Assembly (NCBI GenBank): GCA_039090855.1
Contig: CM077025.1
Location: forward strand, 95,770,489 to 95,834,488
Length of the DNA: 64,000 nucleotides
Direction of reading: 5' to 3'
From: Macrothele yani
Lineage: Eukaryota; Arthropoda; Arachnida; Araneae; Macrothelidae
The notes under the pieces are model-generated. The model was not told the DNA's origin and searched no databases. It saw only the letters and a program-made list of their open reading frames with translations. Below are positions 22,704 through 33,369 of the stretch, piece by piece. Within the stretch, counting starts at the first letter, position 1, and each line of letters opens with the position of its first letter. A program made the translations under genes and the position numbers.

Positions 22704-24208
22704 TTGGGTTGGAAAGAAAGTAATTTCCGATGACAAAGTATCAAAAATCGAAGCCACTGGCACATTGGCCACTGAGATTGCGCAACACACCGGCGTGACA
22801 TCAGCAGGTAGGTGACTTAACCCGTTAAAGACCATGACTCTAAAATTTTGTATCACTCTAAATACCATAACGCTCAAAACTGTCTATTGGTTCACTTCTT
22901 TATTTAGTAGCAATAACGATGACTGAATGTGACCCCCTGATGATCCCTCATAGGTCGTGCAGATTTAAAGAACATGTAAAAGTCGGAAATCTGACTCACT
23001 TTAGACAGGCGTTTCGGGAAGCTATGGTCGTTTTGTATGTACGGGCGTTTTGGGCGTTATGCTCGTTAAAGGGTTAAGTCAGTGGCAGTTAGCCGTCAGA
23101 AGGCGAAGCATCTGAGCTCCAGCCAACATAAAATTGGACAAGGAACACATACGCAATTGAATGATGTATGAGTTTCGTCCTGGTAGCACCCCCGCAAGTG
23201 CTGCAAGGAACATTACAAGTTTATTTATTCCCCAATGCCATATCACATCGTCAGTGCTGTCGTTGGTTCGAACAGTTTCGAAAGGGAAATTTTGCTTGGT
23301 CAGTCCGCCCCAAAACCGGAAAACCCGCAGTAGTTGATATGGACATGCTGAAGACCTTGCTGGAGACCGATCCACGTGTGACCACGCGGGAGTTGACCGA
23401 ACAGCCGGGGGCTACTCAAACGAACACTATCACACACCTGCATTAAATTGGGAAGGTGCACAAGACCCATCTAGTTTGGGTAATCCATCAACTCACAGTT
23501 CAGCAGAAAGCCAATCACATGAGTGCCTGCATTTTCCTGCTTGCACGTGACCAAGATGAGTCGTTATTGGACCGCATTGTGACGGGTGACGAGAAGTGGG
23601 TCTTGTCAGCGCCCGTAAACAATGGTTGGACCCAAAGCAGAAGCCCATGCCGACCTAAAAAGCCGGCATACACCCACGTAAGGTCCTGATGTCTGTTTGG
23701 CTGGATATGCACGATTGTCGTGTTTTTTTTATCTGTTGCTAGACATCACCTGTATCACGTGTGTACTGCCGTGAGCTTGACGATCTGCACGCATCACTCA
23801 CGTCCAAACGACCAGCACTGCTAAACCGCAAGAGCGTCCTGCTACAGCAAGATGGGAGACCTCACATAGCATGGTTGACTTGTCACAAGATCAGGGACCT
23901 GGACTGGAAGCTGCTACCGCACCCAACCTATTCCCTAGGCGACTACCACCTTCTCCGGTCGTTGCAGCATTTCCTGGGCGGGACAGCGGTTTACCAACTG
24001 GGATGATGTCGAACCGGCACTTTCTCACTTCTTCACGTCCAAGTCACCACAGTTCTAAAGCTACAGTATCAGCAGCTGCTTAAACGATGGTAGCAGTTCG
24101 TGGCAAACGATGGCGACTACATTTCGGATTGATTTGTACTTTTGTATAAGGTAATTAGCATTATTCTGTTGCCTTGCATTTGCAGACATTGCTTTCTTTC
24201 TAACGCAA
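22704..24208 (+). mobile_element. Mariner element interrupted by a MITE
   Basis: Terminal repeats TTGGGTTGGAAAGAAAGTAA and (reversed) TTGCGTTAGAAAGAAAGCAA bound it; TA follows the right end at 24209-24210, and the left TA has mutated to GA. The transposase starts around 23165 (MYEFRPGSTPASAARNIT) and keeps the helix-turn-helix segment (TDPRVTTRELTEQPGATQTN in part), RIVTGDEKWVLSAPV, LLQQDGRPHIAW and the end FVANDGDYISD. Frameshifts and stops are numerous. Without the MITE the length is about 1.25 kb, normal for mariner. Confidence 0.85.
22821..23073. mobile_element. 253-bp MITE with TTAA target duplication (piggyBac-like)
   Basis: Terminal repeats CCCGTTAAAGACCATGAC and (reversed) CCCTTTAACGAGCATAAC lie between TTAA at 22817-22820 and 23074-23077. 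It sits in the 5' part of the mariner above. It has no coding capacity. Confidence 0.85.
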
Positions 24209-24210
24209 TA

Positions 24211-24690
24211 TGGGTCTATAGGCAGACGCTCGCTAATAGCAAACAAAAAGGTAAACAGCCTCAGTTTTCAGATGGCAGAGCCATTTGAAAATGAGGCCTC
24301 TAGGTTGAATTGCATGGGACTCCGACAGGCATAGCTCAAGTATAAATTTCTAACAAAAACTCTTGTCAACACGTGTGCTGGTGCTTAGTTCTTGCAAACT
24401 TATTAATGTCAACAACCGCGCGAGTTTATTCTACTGTTGTTTTTTGTAAATAATGCAAGCTCACTTTCCTACGTTTGGAAATGAAGCATTCTATAAACAA
24501 CATTTTCAGACTTACCGGCAACAGCATAAAAATACTTGAAACGACCATATTTAGTATCAGATATTTTCAAGTTAATGTACGCGGTCGTATCAGAATATTA
24601 TTACCACCCTCGGAATCACAATGTACCCGCCAGAGTGAATGTGACAAGGTTGACCACACGTAGATATGAGCGGCCGGCCAGGACAGATGA
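24211..24690. other. Intronic stretch with a small hairpin
   Basis: A foldback at about 24258-24296 (CCTCAGTTTTCAGATGGC against GCCATTTGAAAATGAGG). Nothing else recognised. Confidence 0.5.
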
Positions 24691-24714
24691 GCTATAGTGC
24701 GTTACGTGAGCACA

Positions 24715-25228
24715 ATGGGCAGAGGTAGTGAGTTGACGGACGTTCAAAAAGGAATGATCATCGGTTACCGCGCCAAGGGTGGACGCATCTCAGAAACAGC
24801 AGACTTCGTGGGCTGTTCACGAGGTGCGGTAGTAAGGGTGTAGCAAGAATGGATCGCTAGCACACTGAGTACCACCTGACGTCATAACTGTGGAGCCCTA
24901 AAGGTAATCTGTCCCTGAGGAGAACTTCGCCTCCATCGACTGGTAAAGGGCAATCGATGTGCAACAGTGTAGCAACTGACCACGCAAATGAACGCTGGGA
25001 CACCCAGGTACGTGTCCCCAATAACAGTAGAGCGAGCCCTATTACGCTTGGATCTCCGGAGTCGACGTGGCGTCAATGCGCCCATGTTTAACCAGATCCA
25101 TCATCAACGACGCCTTCAATTCACGTGGGACTATCGACATTTAACAGTGAAAGAGTGGGAAAAAATTGCCTTCTCCGGAGGTGGCATCAGCAATCACTTC
25201 CGCAGCCCCAGAAGGGTTTCTGAAGCAT
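24715..25228 (+). pseudogene. Tc1-like transposase N-terminal fragment
   Basis: ATG at 24715 opens MGRGSELTDVQKGMIIGYRA, then ISETADFVGCSRGAVV, a Tc1 paired-box start. Further on are VSPITVERALLRLDLRSRRG and HHQRRLQFTWDYRHLTVKEW, the segment just before the first catalytic aspartate. It then breaks off. Stops lie at about 24841, 24867 and 24970. No termini found. Confidence 0.7.
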
Positions 25229-25399
25229 AGGGAAACGCGTCTCACTCTCACCAAACTTCACCAACTTTTTTTTAACTTAAACACATTATACCCACTGTAA
25301 TCCAAACCATCCTGCCCGTGGTAGAGGTTCTTTAGCATCATTCTATGTCATGACCTTATCCCTCTCGTCGTAGTACCGATGGAACTACGTAATATTCTA

Positions 25400-26671
25400 T
25401 TGGGTTGTCGGAAAAGTCATGACTTATTTTAGCCATGTTTTGCAAAGGTCATTTATTGATAGAAAGAACAAAGATCAATCAATGATATAATGCCCGTTTT
25501 GTTTGATAACCTTTTGCCATCTTTCAGTGAGCTGCAGAATGCCTCGTTCATAGAAGAACCTGTCTTTCGTGGCGAAAAACTGTACAAGTTGCTGCTTTAC
25601 AGCCTCATCTGAATTGAACGTTATACCAAGCAAGGACTGTTGAAAAGAGCGAAACAAGTGGAAGTCTGACGGCGCAAGGTCAGGCGAGTATGCTGGGTGT
25701 GGCAACACATCCCACCCAAGCTCCAATAATTTTTGGCGGGTGATCAAACTTGTGTGTGGTCTCGCGTTGTCGTGATGAAACACAACCCCTTTACGATGAA
25801 CGAACTCTGGACGTTTCTGGATGATGGAGTCGTTCAAACTGTCCAATTGCCGACAGTACACATTTGAATTGATTGTTTGGTTCCGTGGTAGGAGCTCAAA
25901 AAACACAACACTGAGACCAGAACCTTCCGCTGATGAATGTCTGCTTTGGATGTCGTTTGAGGCGAAGCAGCATGTCGGGACCAAGACCGTTTGCTCAGCA
26001 CACATTGTTGTACACAATCCACTTTTCGTCACCTGTTGTCAGTCGCTTCAAAAAAGGATCGTTTTCCTCACGTTTAATGAGCATATTGCAGATGTTTATA
26101 CGCGCCGTCAATTGAGCTCCTTTGAGTTCATGAGGAACCCACACATCGAGCTTGCTTACGTATCCCAGCTTCTTCAGGTGGTCGTGAACGCTTGAATGAT
26201 AGATGTGCAATAATTCTGCAATCTGTCGTGTCGTGTAACGTGGGTTTGACTCGATCAATGCCTTGATTTGGTCGTCATCAACCTCGGTTGGCCTCCCGGA
26301 CCAAGGAGCATCGTTGAGGTCAAAATCACCAGCACGGAATTTCGCGAACCACCGCTGGCACTGACGTTCTTATAGAGCATTATCACCGCACATTCTACGC
26401 AACTTTTCACATGCTTGACGCGCGTTCTTTCTTTTACGGAAGTAAAACTGTAACATATGGCGAAAATGCATAGTTTGGTCTTCCATCTTCAACTTGATGT
26501 CAAATCTCCACAAATCAACCAAATCGCTCACTACTCCTTTTCGAGTGCAGTTAGAACTGGCACCTGTCGAATGCCATAGCGATAACAGAGCTGCGCATGC
26601 CTCTAGTACTTCCAAATCCGCCCATTCGCCATCGGGTGCCAAAATACGTAATGACTTTTCCGACAACCCAG
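25400..26671 (-). mobile_element. Mariner element, complete termini
   Basis: 1272 bp. Inverted repeats TTGGGTTGTCGGAAAAGTCA and (reversed) CTGGGTTGTCGGAAAAGTCA, with TA at 25398-25399 and 26672-26673. It directly abuts the 33-bp minisatellite. Confidence 0.95.
25475..26486 (-). pseudogene. Mariner transposase, lightly damaged
   Basis: From ATG 26486 it reads MEDQTMHFRHMLQFYFRKRK, then helix-turn-helix parts including ESNPRYTTRQIAELLHIYHS. It continues through LTTGDEKWIVYNN, then VFHHDNARPHTSLI and the third aspartate in SPDLAPSDFHLFRSF, and ends WQKVIKQNGHYIID before TGA. The DNAR to SDFH spacing is the D34D of mariner. One stop near 26369 and a frameshift between about 25995 and 26032 are the main lesions. 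The length of 337 codons is normal. Confidence 0.9.
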
Positions 26672-26684
26672 TAAGAGAACAGGT

Positions 26685-27042
26685 GTCCGTTAGATCTGTT
26701 TCCGGACTGACTTGGCTGTCCGTTAGATCTGTTTCAGGACTGAGTTGGCTGTCCGTTAGATCTATTTCAGGACTGACTTGGCTGTCCGTTAGATCTGTTT
26801 CAGGACTGAGTTGGCTGTCCGTTAGATCTGTTTCAGGACTGACTTGGCTGTCCGTTAGATCTGTTTCAGGACTGACTTGGCTGTCCGTTGCATCTGTTTC
26901 AGGACTGACTTGGCTGTCCGTTAGATCTGTTTCAGGACTGACTTGGCTGTTCGTTAGATCTGTTTCAGGACTGACTTGGCTGTCCTTTAGATCTGTTTCA
27001 AGACTGACTTGGCTGTTCGTTAAATCTCTTTCAGGATTGACT
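26685..27042. repeat. 33-bp minisatellite, about 11 copies
   Basis: The exact period is 33, starting GTCCGTTAGATCTGTTTC. Because 33 is divisible by three it creates a false repeat protein (RSVSGLTWLSV) that should not be taken as a gene. Few differences between units suggest recent expansion. Confidence 0.95.
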
Positions 27043-27191
27043 GCTGTATCCGGTCACCGCTGTCAGGAGGTTTCGTTGTTCGGAGGTTTTCATTAGTGTT
27101 AGACCTAAGGCAACTGTTCTGTAACAACCAAATCTTGCCTTTCTCGGAGGTTGCCGTTGTTCGGGGGTGTCCTTTAATGGAGGTTCCACTG
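27043..27191. mobile_element. Right terminus of a pogo/Tigger-like element
   Basis: Reversed, the end reads CAGTGGAACCTCCATTAAAG and continues GGACACCCCCGAACAACGG, the style of pogo/Tigger termini in animals, with TA after it at 27192-27193. The minisatellite unit contains a similar TAACGGACA, so the array may be the expanded subterminal repeat of this element. No left end was found. Confidence 0.5.
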
Positions 27192-27303
27192 TATATTTTA
27201 TGACTACACTACTTGTGATGTTGAGATAGAATAAATCAGCAACGTTTATTCACAATTTAATATTTTATTTTAAGATTTACTACAGTTGTCAAAACCCATT
27301 TCT

Positions 27304-27374
27304 ATACGTGAGGAGGATCGAAGTCGCGCCCCTTCACTCCGGAGTAAGTTGCTCTCCCAACTAAGCTACACGGA
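27304..27374 (-). repeat. tRNA-like pseudogene or SINE head
   Basis: The minus strand reads TCCGTGTAGCTTAGTTGGGA, then an anticodon arm with ACTCCGGAGT and a T arm GACTTCGATCC. It has the same anticodon-loop sequence (TCCGGA) as the tRNA-like copies at 32845 and 33150. The acceptor stem does not pair well, so it is not a working tRNA. Confidence 0.55.
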
Positions 27375-27633
27375 CGGAATGTATCGCTGCAGATCCGCAG
27401 TCTTGACACGTGGTTCACCTCCGTAGTACATCACACAGTTTCGCAGTGCGTTTGTCTCGGCTTTATCTGGTCAAATGGTACCTGGAACGTGGACCTTAAA
27501 ATAAAATAGAGCACATTCGTCTTGATGAAGCCGAGCGAAACGTTCTGCGAAACTATAGTTGATCAGAAAATTAAATATTTAACTGCGAAAAAACGCTGCT
27601 GATAACGTATTTATAAATACACCACACTTTGAA

Positions 27634-27972
27634 TACTCAAGAGACGCATATAGCGTATTAAATCCGTTTATTTTTGTGGTGTAGCAAGCACAAGGATTCG
27701 CCAAGCTTTCGCATTTCACTGGAGGCTTTTCAAGGCAATCAATAAAAACGCAGAGAATTTGGACACGTAAAGAACAAAGATGATTATTGATAATTTTTGA
27801 AAATGTTTTCAAAAATCAGCTTTGTTCCTTACGTGTTCCGATTCCCTGCGTTTTTATGTCTACCACTGCCTCGAAAAACCCTCCCAGTGGAGTGCGAAGG
27901 CTTGGCGAATCTTTGTGCTTACTACACCACAAAAATAAACTGATTTCATAAGCTTTATGCGTCTCTTGAGTA
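27634..27972. mobile_element. Foldback MITE, about 160-bp arms
   Basis: The two halves are reverse complements over almost their full length. Terminal TACTCAAGAGACGCAT meets (reversed) TACTCAAGAGACGCAT, and both arms carry TTTATTTTTGTGGTGTAG and ATTCGCCAAGC. Only a short A/T spacer near 27800 is unpaired. No open frame of note. Confidence 0.9.
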
Positions 27973-29171
27973 AAATCTGCTGGTTTATTCTAACTATGCT
28001 AATATGAAAATTACCACAGCGTGCTTACAATAATTATCTTTAAAGAAAACCTTGTTTCTTAATCTTGAGGCCATGGAGAAACTACTCACCGAAATTAAGA
28101 AAAAAATCTTAATCCAGAAACTCTAGAGAATATAGTAATTTAATTTAGACTGAAAAAACAACAGCCCTAAAGAAAGCTTTTACCTTGACCTCGGAATATA
28201 ATTTCTGTTTTCTTACTGTCGGCAAACTCTCGAACACTTAGTGCAAAACGTTTGGCTTCCAGAAAGGCTAAAAACGCACAAAATAAACGTTCCATCTAAC
28301 AGATGCCGTGTATTTAATAACTTCTGAAACTAGGAAAAGAAAATGTTTTTTATTCAAGACATATGTATGAAAACAACAAAATTCTACTCTTTCCAGAAAG
28401 AAGCACTTAGTAATTTGCAATGACTAAAAATATCTGCAGCTGAAAGGAGAGAAGAAAAGTACCGTGTTCTCACATTGCAAAAAATCAAGCTTCAAGAAGA
28501 GAAAGCGAAACGCAATGTATGCACTTGCATATATGAGCGCGCACGAATACTCATCAAACTAAAATAAGCACTTAAGGTATATTGCTTGTACGGCAAGATA
28601 ATCGAGAACGTAACGTTCGAAGAATAAACAACGACCGAGCGTTTTCTACGAGCTATTTTGAATGATTTCATCTACGTCGTTCTTCGGTTTCCGATTTATA
28701 GAAATACTTCCGTTGCCCTACTTATTTTATACAAATGTATGAATATATTCTTAGAAATATGAAATGGAAAACTTTGCGTCTTTAAATAGTAGTATTAGAA
28801 CTCATGAAATCTTAAAAGAGTTCATGAATTAAAAAAGTTCTATATCAGCTCACTTTACATAGAAAAAAAAGATTAAAAAATGGAAAGTTCTCAACTATTA
28901 AGTTGCCTATAAATGCGTTTACTAGATTTCTTTGAGAGACTTCACGAAAAATGACTTATTCATAGAAAACTAAAATATATCTTCAGCACGAAATTAAAGA
29001 AATATTAAAAGTACCCTTAGGAAACGCGAAATCCAAGGTTTTTTCCATTTACACTCACAAAAGGCTAGCTCAGACTTTCTCTCTCTCTCTTTTTCGAATT
29101 GTTTGAAATTGCGCAGTTATGGCAGCGCTTTTGAAATTCAGTGTAATCACCTAGTATTACTGGTTTTTATT
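27973..29171. other. AT-rich intronic stretch, nothing recognised
   Basis: No transposon ends or coding similarity seen; a short CT run at about 29079-29091. Confidence 0.5.
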
Positions 29172-30413
29172 TACGCTTTCCAACCGTAGGTTGAAGAACC
29201 GTATATGCTCCAGCTTTGTCAGTCCGTCCTGTCCGTCTGTCGGCACGATAACTCGCGTAAAAATGGTTCGATTTCGATGAAATTTTAGTATGTGGTAGGG
29301 GATCACCTGGGGACAAATCCTATTGAAAATGGACGAAATAGGGTCAAAGGTCACGGCATAGGAGCGGGATCCATTACATTGCCCTTATGCGTCATAACTT
29401 GCGTAAATGTGGTTCGATGTCGATGAAATGTTGGTATATTGCAGGGGACCACCTAGGAATGAACCTTATTGAAAATGGGTGAAGTAGGGTCAAAGGTCAG
29501 GACATAGGAGCGGAATGCATTCCATTGCCTTTATGCGCCATAACTTGCACAAAAATGGTTCGATTTCGATGAAATTTTATTATGTGGTAGGGGACCACCT
29601 GGGACGATCTTATGACGTCACAATCTCACGCTAGAAATGTTGACGAGCAGTCACGCCATCTGGCTCATTATGTCACGCATTGTGTATGGATCCTATTAAA
29701 GTTTTATGACGTCACACTCTTGCGAGCTGGTGGTCGCGATTCCCATCTGCCTCATTACGTCACGCGTTGTGTGCGTACGTTCGTTTCCACGATAACTCGC
29801 GTAAAAATTGTTCGATTTCGATGAACTTTTAGTATGTGGAAGGGGATCATCTGGGAAAGAACCCTATTGAAAGTGAACGAAATGGGGTCAAAGGTTAGGA
29901 CATAGGAGCGGGATCCATTCCACCGCTCTTATGCGTCATAACTAACGTAAAAAAGGTTCCATTTCGATTATGTTTTAGTATGTGGTAGGGGATTACCTGG
30001 GAACAAACCCTATTGAAAATGGGCGAAATGGGGTCAAAGGTCAGGACATAGGAGCGGAATCACTTCCATCGCCATTATGCGTCATAACTTACGTAAAAAG
30101 TCTTCGATTTGGATGAAATGTTAGTATGTTGTAGGGGCCTTCCTGGGGACGAATCCTGTTAAAAATGGTTGGAATTGGGTCAACGGTTAGGACACAGGAG
30201 CGGGATCTGTTCCATAGCTCTTATGCATCATAACTTATGTAAAAATGCTTCCATTGCGACAAAACGTTATCATGTTATTTCGGAGGTATACTGAGCCGGT
30301 TCTGTTAAATATAATAGAAATGGGATCAAAGGTCACGGCACAGGAGTGTGATTTATTCCACAGCCATTATCCTTATAACTTGAGTAATGATTTCTGGTAT
30401 GTTGGAAAGCGTA
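29172..30413. repeat. 146-bp tandem array element, copy 1
   Basis: It begins with TACGCTTTCCAAC and ends with its exact complement GTTGGAAAGCGTA. The left end continues into a hairpin (CCAACCGTAGGTTG) and a GTCC/GTCT tract. The interior has units around GGTTCGATTTCGATGAAAT; the equivalent base falls at 29265, 29411, 29557, then 29809, 29955, 30101 and 30247, an exact 146 spacing with one 252 step. That longer step holds a unit with two copies of a TGACGTCA-containing segment. Homology with the other copies runs about 37 bases past the right inverted repeat. Confidence 0.9.
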
Positions 30414-30449
30414 TCATAATCAATGCATTGCATCATTTTACTAACTTGT

Positions 30450-30720
30450 TATTCTGGTCACTTAGCAAAATTGTTTCATTACAGCACCCCAACTGAGTGG
30501 AAATTCGCAGGCACTGTTTTATAAAAATAAAAGCTATAGTGCATGACACTATGATTGATATTTACTTTCGATTTTAAAATGGGGAGCAGCTGGAAAAAAA
30601 CTTATTTCTCTGGATTTAAATAACTCATTGTTTATTTTAAATACTCAACGAGTTGAGTTGGCAAAATATTTAATGTGGCAATTATTCAGCTGGAAACAAA
30701 ATAGATTTTGAATTAATGTA
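30450..30720. other. Intronic sequence, nothing recognised
   Basis: AT-rich; ends at the TA target of the next Tc1 element. Confidence 0.5.
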
Positions 30721-31756
30721 CACTGAAGTGCCAGAAAAGCTGGTACAGACGAGCTTACGCAAAATACATAGCAACGTCACCTATGCGCGTACTCGTTTGC
30801 GTCCGCCAGTGCGTATATAAAACGATAGACATCCTAGCCAGCTATCAGAGCTGTTTTCCAAATGAGAATGACAAGTAATAATGGCTTAAGCGATTTTCGA
30901 CGCGGTATTATTGAATCCCGATGATACCTGCGAAAGGTATCATCGAAATTCAATGCTGCAGCCTCAGCAAGCATCAGTGTCCGGACTGTGCAACGTACCT
31001 TGCACGATATGGGCTTTGGGAGCCGACGCCCAACTACAGTCCCCTGGATGAGTGCACGACACAGAGCTATGCGCCTCGCTTTGGCACGGCAACACCACCA
31101 CTAGACACTTGATGACTGGAAACAAGTAGCCTGGTTTGACGAGTCCCGTTTCCAACTGTATCGGGCAGATGGAAGGATTCGTGTGTGGCGCAAACCCCAT
31201 GAAGCCATGGATCCCGCCTGTCAACAGGGAACTGTACCCGCTGGTGGGAGGTCCGTAATGGTATGGAGTGTGATTAGCTGGACTTCACTGGGTCCTCTGG
31301 TACGTCTACAAACGTTTGTGACCGGCCAAACGCTATGTGCGCATCCTTTCTGACAAGGTACACCCGTTCATATCCTGAATTCATGCTGATGGGTTGGGCT
31401 TGTTCTAACAGGACAATGCACCTCCACACAAGTGTCGGGACGCCACATTATGGTTAGAGAAGCATTCATCTGAGTTTGGGGTGTTGCCATTCCCACCCAA
31501 GTCCGCAGATCTGAACGTGATAGAACACATTTGGGATGCCATGCAACGCGCTATCGAACACAGGAATCCGAGACCTCGGAATACACCCGATTTGTGGAAC
31601 GCTCTACAGGAAGTACGGTGTGCATTGGCTACAGCATATTTCATATTTCCAAAAGCTAGTGGAGTCTATGCCCCGTCGTATTTCTGCAGTCCTGCGCTCC
31701 CGTGGGGGACCCACCAATTATTAGACTGGTGTACCAGTTTTTCTGACACGTCAGTG
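30721..31756 (+). mobile_element. Tc1-like element with decayed transposase
   Basis: 1036 bp with termini CACTGAAGTGCCAGAAAAGC and (reversed) CACTGACGTGTCAGAAAAAC, and TA at 30719-30720 and 31757-31758. Plus-strand coding remnants: SVRTVQRTLHDMGFGSRRPT, then WFDESRFQLYRADGRIRVWR (first catalytic Asp), KPHEAMDPACQQGTVPAGG, and DLNVIEHIWDAMQRA (glutamate block). Many frameshifts lie in the middle. The element's length is short for Tc1, so some sequence is deleted. Confidence 0.88.
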
Positions 31757-32039
31757 TACTTATTGTAATGGGGACGGAGGGTTGGAAAAGATGGGACAAG
31801 TCCAGACAGTTTGTGAGAGAAATGCCCATGATAACACTGGTAAACAATACAAAGACCTGCAATGCCCGCTTGTGGGAATGCAGTTGAGAGGAATAGGCGC
31901 GTACTGATTTTTAATTTGCTTCTTCCTGCAAAGCAAAATTCATGTCATTTTAGGATCATTTCGGGTGACCCTACGGGTGGCTTTATGTGCACGACTTCAA
32001 CTGTGGCAAAACTATCACTTGAACGACTTGACGTCTTAG
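31757..32039. other. Intronic sequence, nothing recognised
   Basis: Short spacer between the Tc1 element and a SINE relic. Confidence 0.5.
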
Positions 32040-32213
32040 CCTCCACGGTGGATGAGAGGTCTGAGTGTTTGGTTTCTGATTATTCGTCCGACATAGGCTC
32101 TGGTTCGAGTCCCAGTTCAAGTATGAATGGTGTGTTTGTCCTACGTCGCTGATCTTTCCAAAAATCAGTATCCCTAATTTAGGGTTGGTTAATTCTTTAT
32201 AGCCCGGGGGGCT
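32040..32213 (+). mobile_element. Family 1 SINE, old divergent copy
   Basis: Shares the GATTATTCGTCCGA segment, a B-box-like GGTTCGAGTCCC, the ATGAATGGTGTGTTTGTCCT body start and a CCCTAATTTAGGG hairpin with family 1 SINEs, but many bases differ. Confidence 0.6.
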
Positions 32214-32780
32214 CAAGGAATTGGTGGCAGCATAAATCAGAAAATTGCAGAAAATGCAAACTTGAATTTTCGACCGAATTTTAGAATTCAAACAGACCAA
32301 AAAAGAAAACCATAATACACTTGATATTTCTGTCATTGAAAAAAAGAAAGTTACGATAATAGATACGCCCATTCTGAAAGACGAAACAATTGAAGAATAT
32401 CAGAACTTCCATATTCGTAAATTAAAATTCTCCATCACTGGAAAAAAATAGTTGTTTCAGTAGCTGTCCGTGCGTTAAATACGATTCTACAAAAAATTAA
32501 GAAACAACTGAAACAGATTGGAATTGATAGTTTAACAACAACATGGCTGCAGAATATGATAATACATCGAACTTGCCATATGTTTCGGGAATCACTAGCT
32601 GGTTCTTGCATCCGTGAGAGAAATCCGAATCATTGATGAACAAAAACTCCGGACACAGTATTTTGTGGGGTATGAAGACGGAGATTATTATATAAGATAA
32701 TAATAAACTCCTTTCCAAACCTTGAGCAAAGTTGCGGAACAAATATTTTAGAAAATATGTGTACGTGTAACGTACCAGGA

Positions 32781-32946
32781 GATGTGACGTACCTGCCCGA
32801 AGGACGCACACGACATAGAGGCAGATAGGAATCAGAATAAAATGTCTGCGTAGCTCAATTGGTAGAGCAACTTATTCCGGAATGAGGGGATCCGGGTTCG
32901 AATCCCGGCGTAGAACAAAAATGACGGAGAAATTTACTTCGTTATA
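32781..32946 (+). repeat. Duplicated block with tRNA-like sequence, copy 1
   Basis: A 166-bp block repeated at 33086-33251 with an offset of exactly 305 bases. The tRNA-like part (32845-32915) has a near-complete cloverleaf: acceptor TCTGCGT/GCGTAGA, D arm GCTCAATTGGTAGAGC, T arm CCGGGTTCGAATCCCGG. The anticodon arm CTTAT-TCCGGA-ATGAG has a six-base loop, one short, so I do not assign an amino acid. It may be a SINE head or a degenerate tRNA gene. The sequence between 32214 and 32780 shows nothing recognisable. Confidence 0.8.
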
Positions 32947-33085
32947 ATGGAGCCCGAACTATCCGGATGACCCGACCGTTCAAAATCTCGTATTGGTGTG
33001 ATGTTATTTCCACACCGCGAGATAGGAAAAATCAGAGAATCCTTTCTCCAGCACTTCGAAAAAAAATAAAATAAAATTGGGAGAT

Positions 33086-33251
33086 GATGTGACGTACCTG
33101 CCCGAAGGACGCACACGACATAGAGGCAGATCGGAATCTGAATAAAATGTCTGCGTAGCTCAATTGATAGAGCAACTTATTCCGGAATGAGGGGATCCGG
33201 GTTCGAATCCCGGCGTAGAATAAAAATGACGGAGAAATTTACTTCGTTATA
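33086..33251 (+). repeat. Duplicated block with tRNA-like sequence, copy 2
   Basis: Second copy; tRNA-like part at 33150-33220, differing in the D loop (ATTGATAGAGC). A- and B-box internal promoter motifs are preserved. The few differences from copy 1 show that the duplication is recent. Confidence 0.8.
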
Positions 33252-33369
33252 TACGTTTGAGGTATGTTTAACACTGTACGTTCTGAAAAGGGATTTTCAA
33301 AGTTTTCTTTTAAAAACAGACATCTCGTCAAAATTGCCAATTCACATTTGCGCTGATATCGGGCAATAT

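Noticed and set aside
26494..27096. 200-codon open frame with 11-residue repeats (RSVSGLTWLSV)
   Set aside because: Produced by the 33-bp minisatellite, whose length is divisible by three, and by mariner sequence read on the wrong strand.
29157..29354. Minus-strand open frame (and similar ones at 39165-39362 and 39413-39652) as a conserved peptide
   Set aside because: They follow the repeat units, and the 146-bp period is not a multiple of three, so the frame cannot persist through the array.
32845..32915. Functional tRNA gene
   Set aside because: The anticodon loop is one base short and the block is duplicated as part of a larger repeat.
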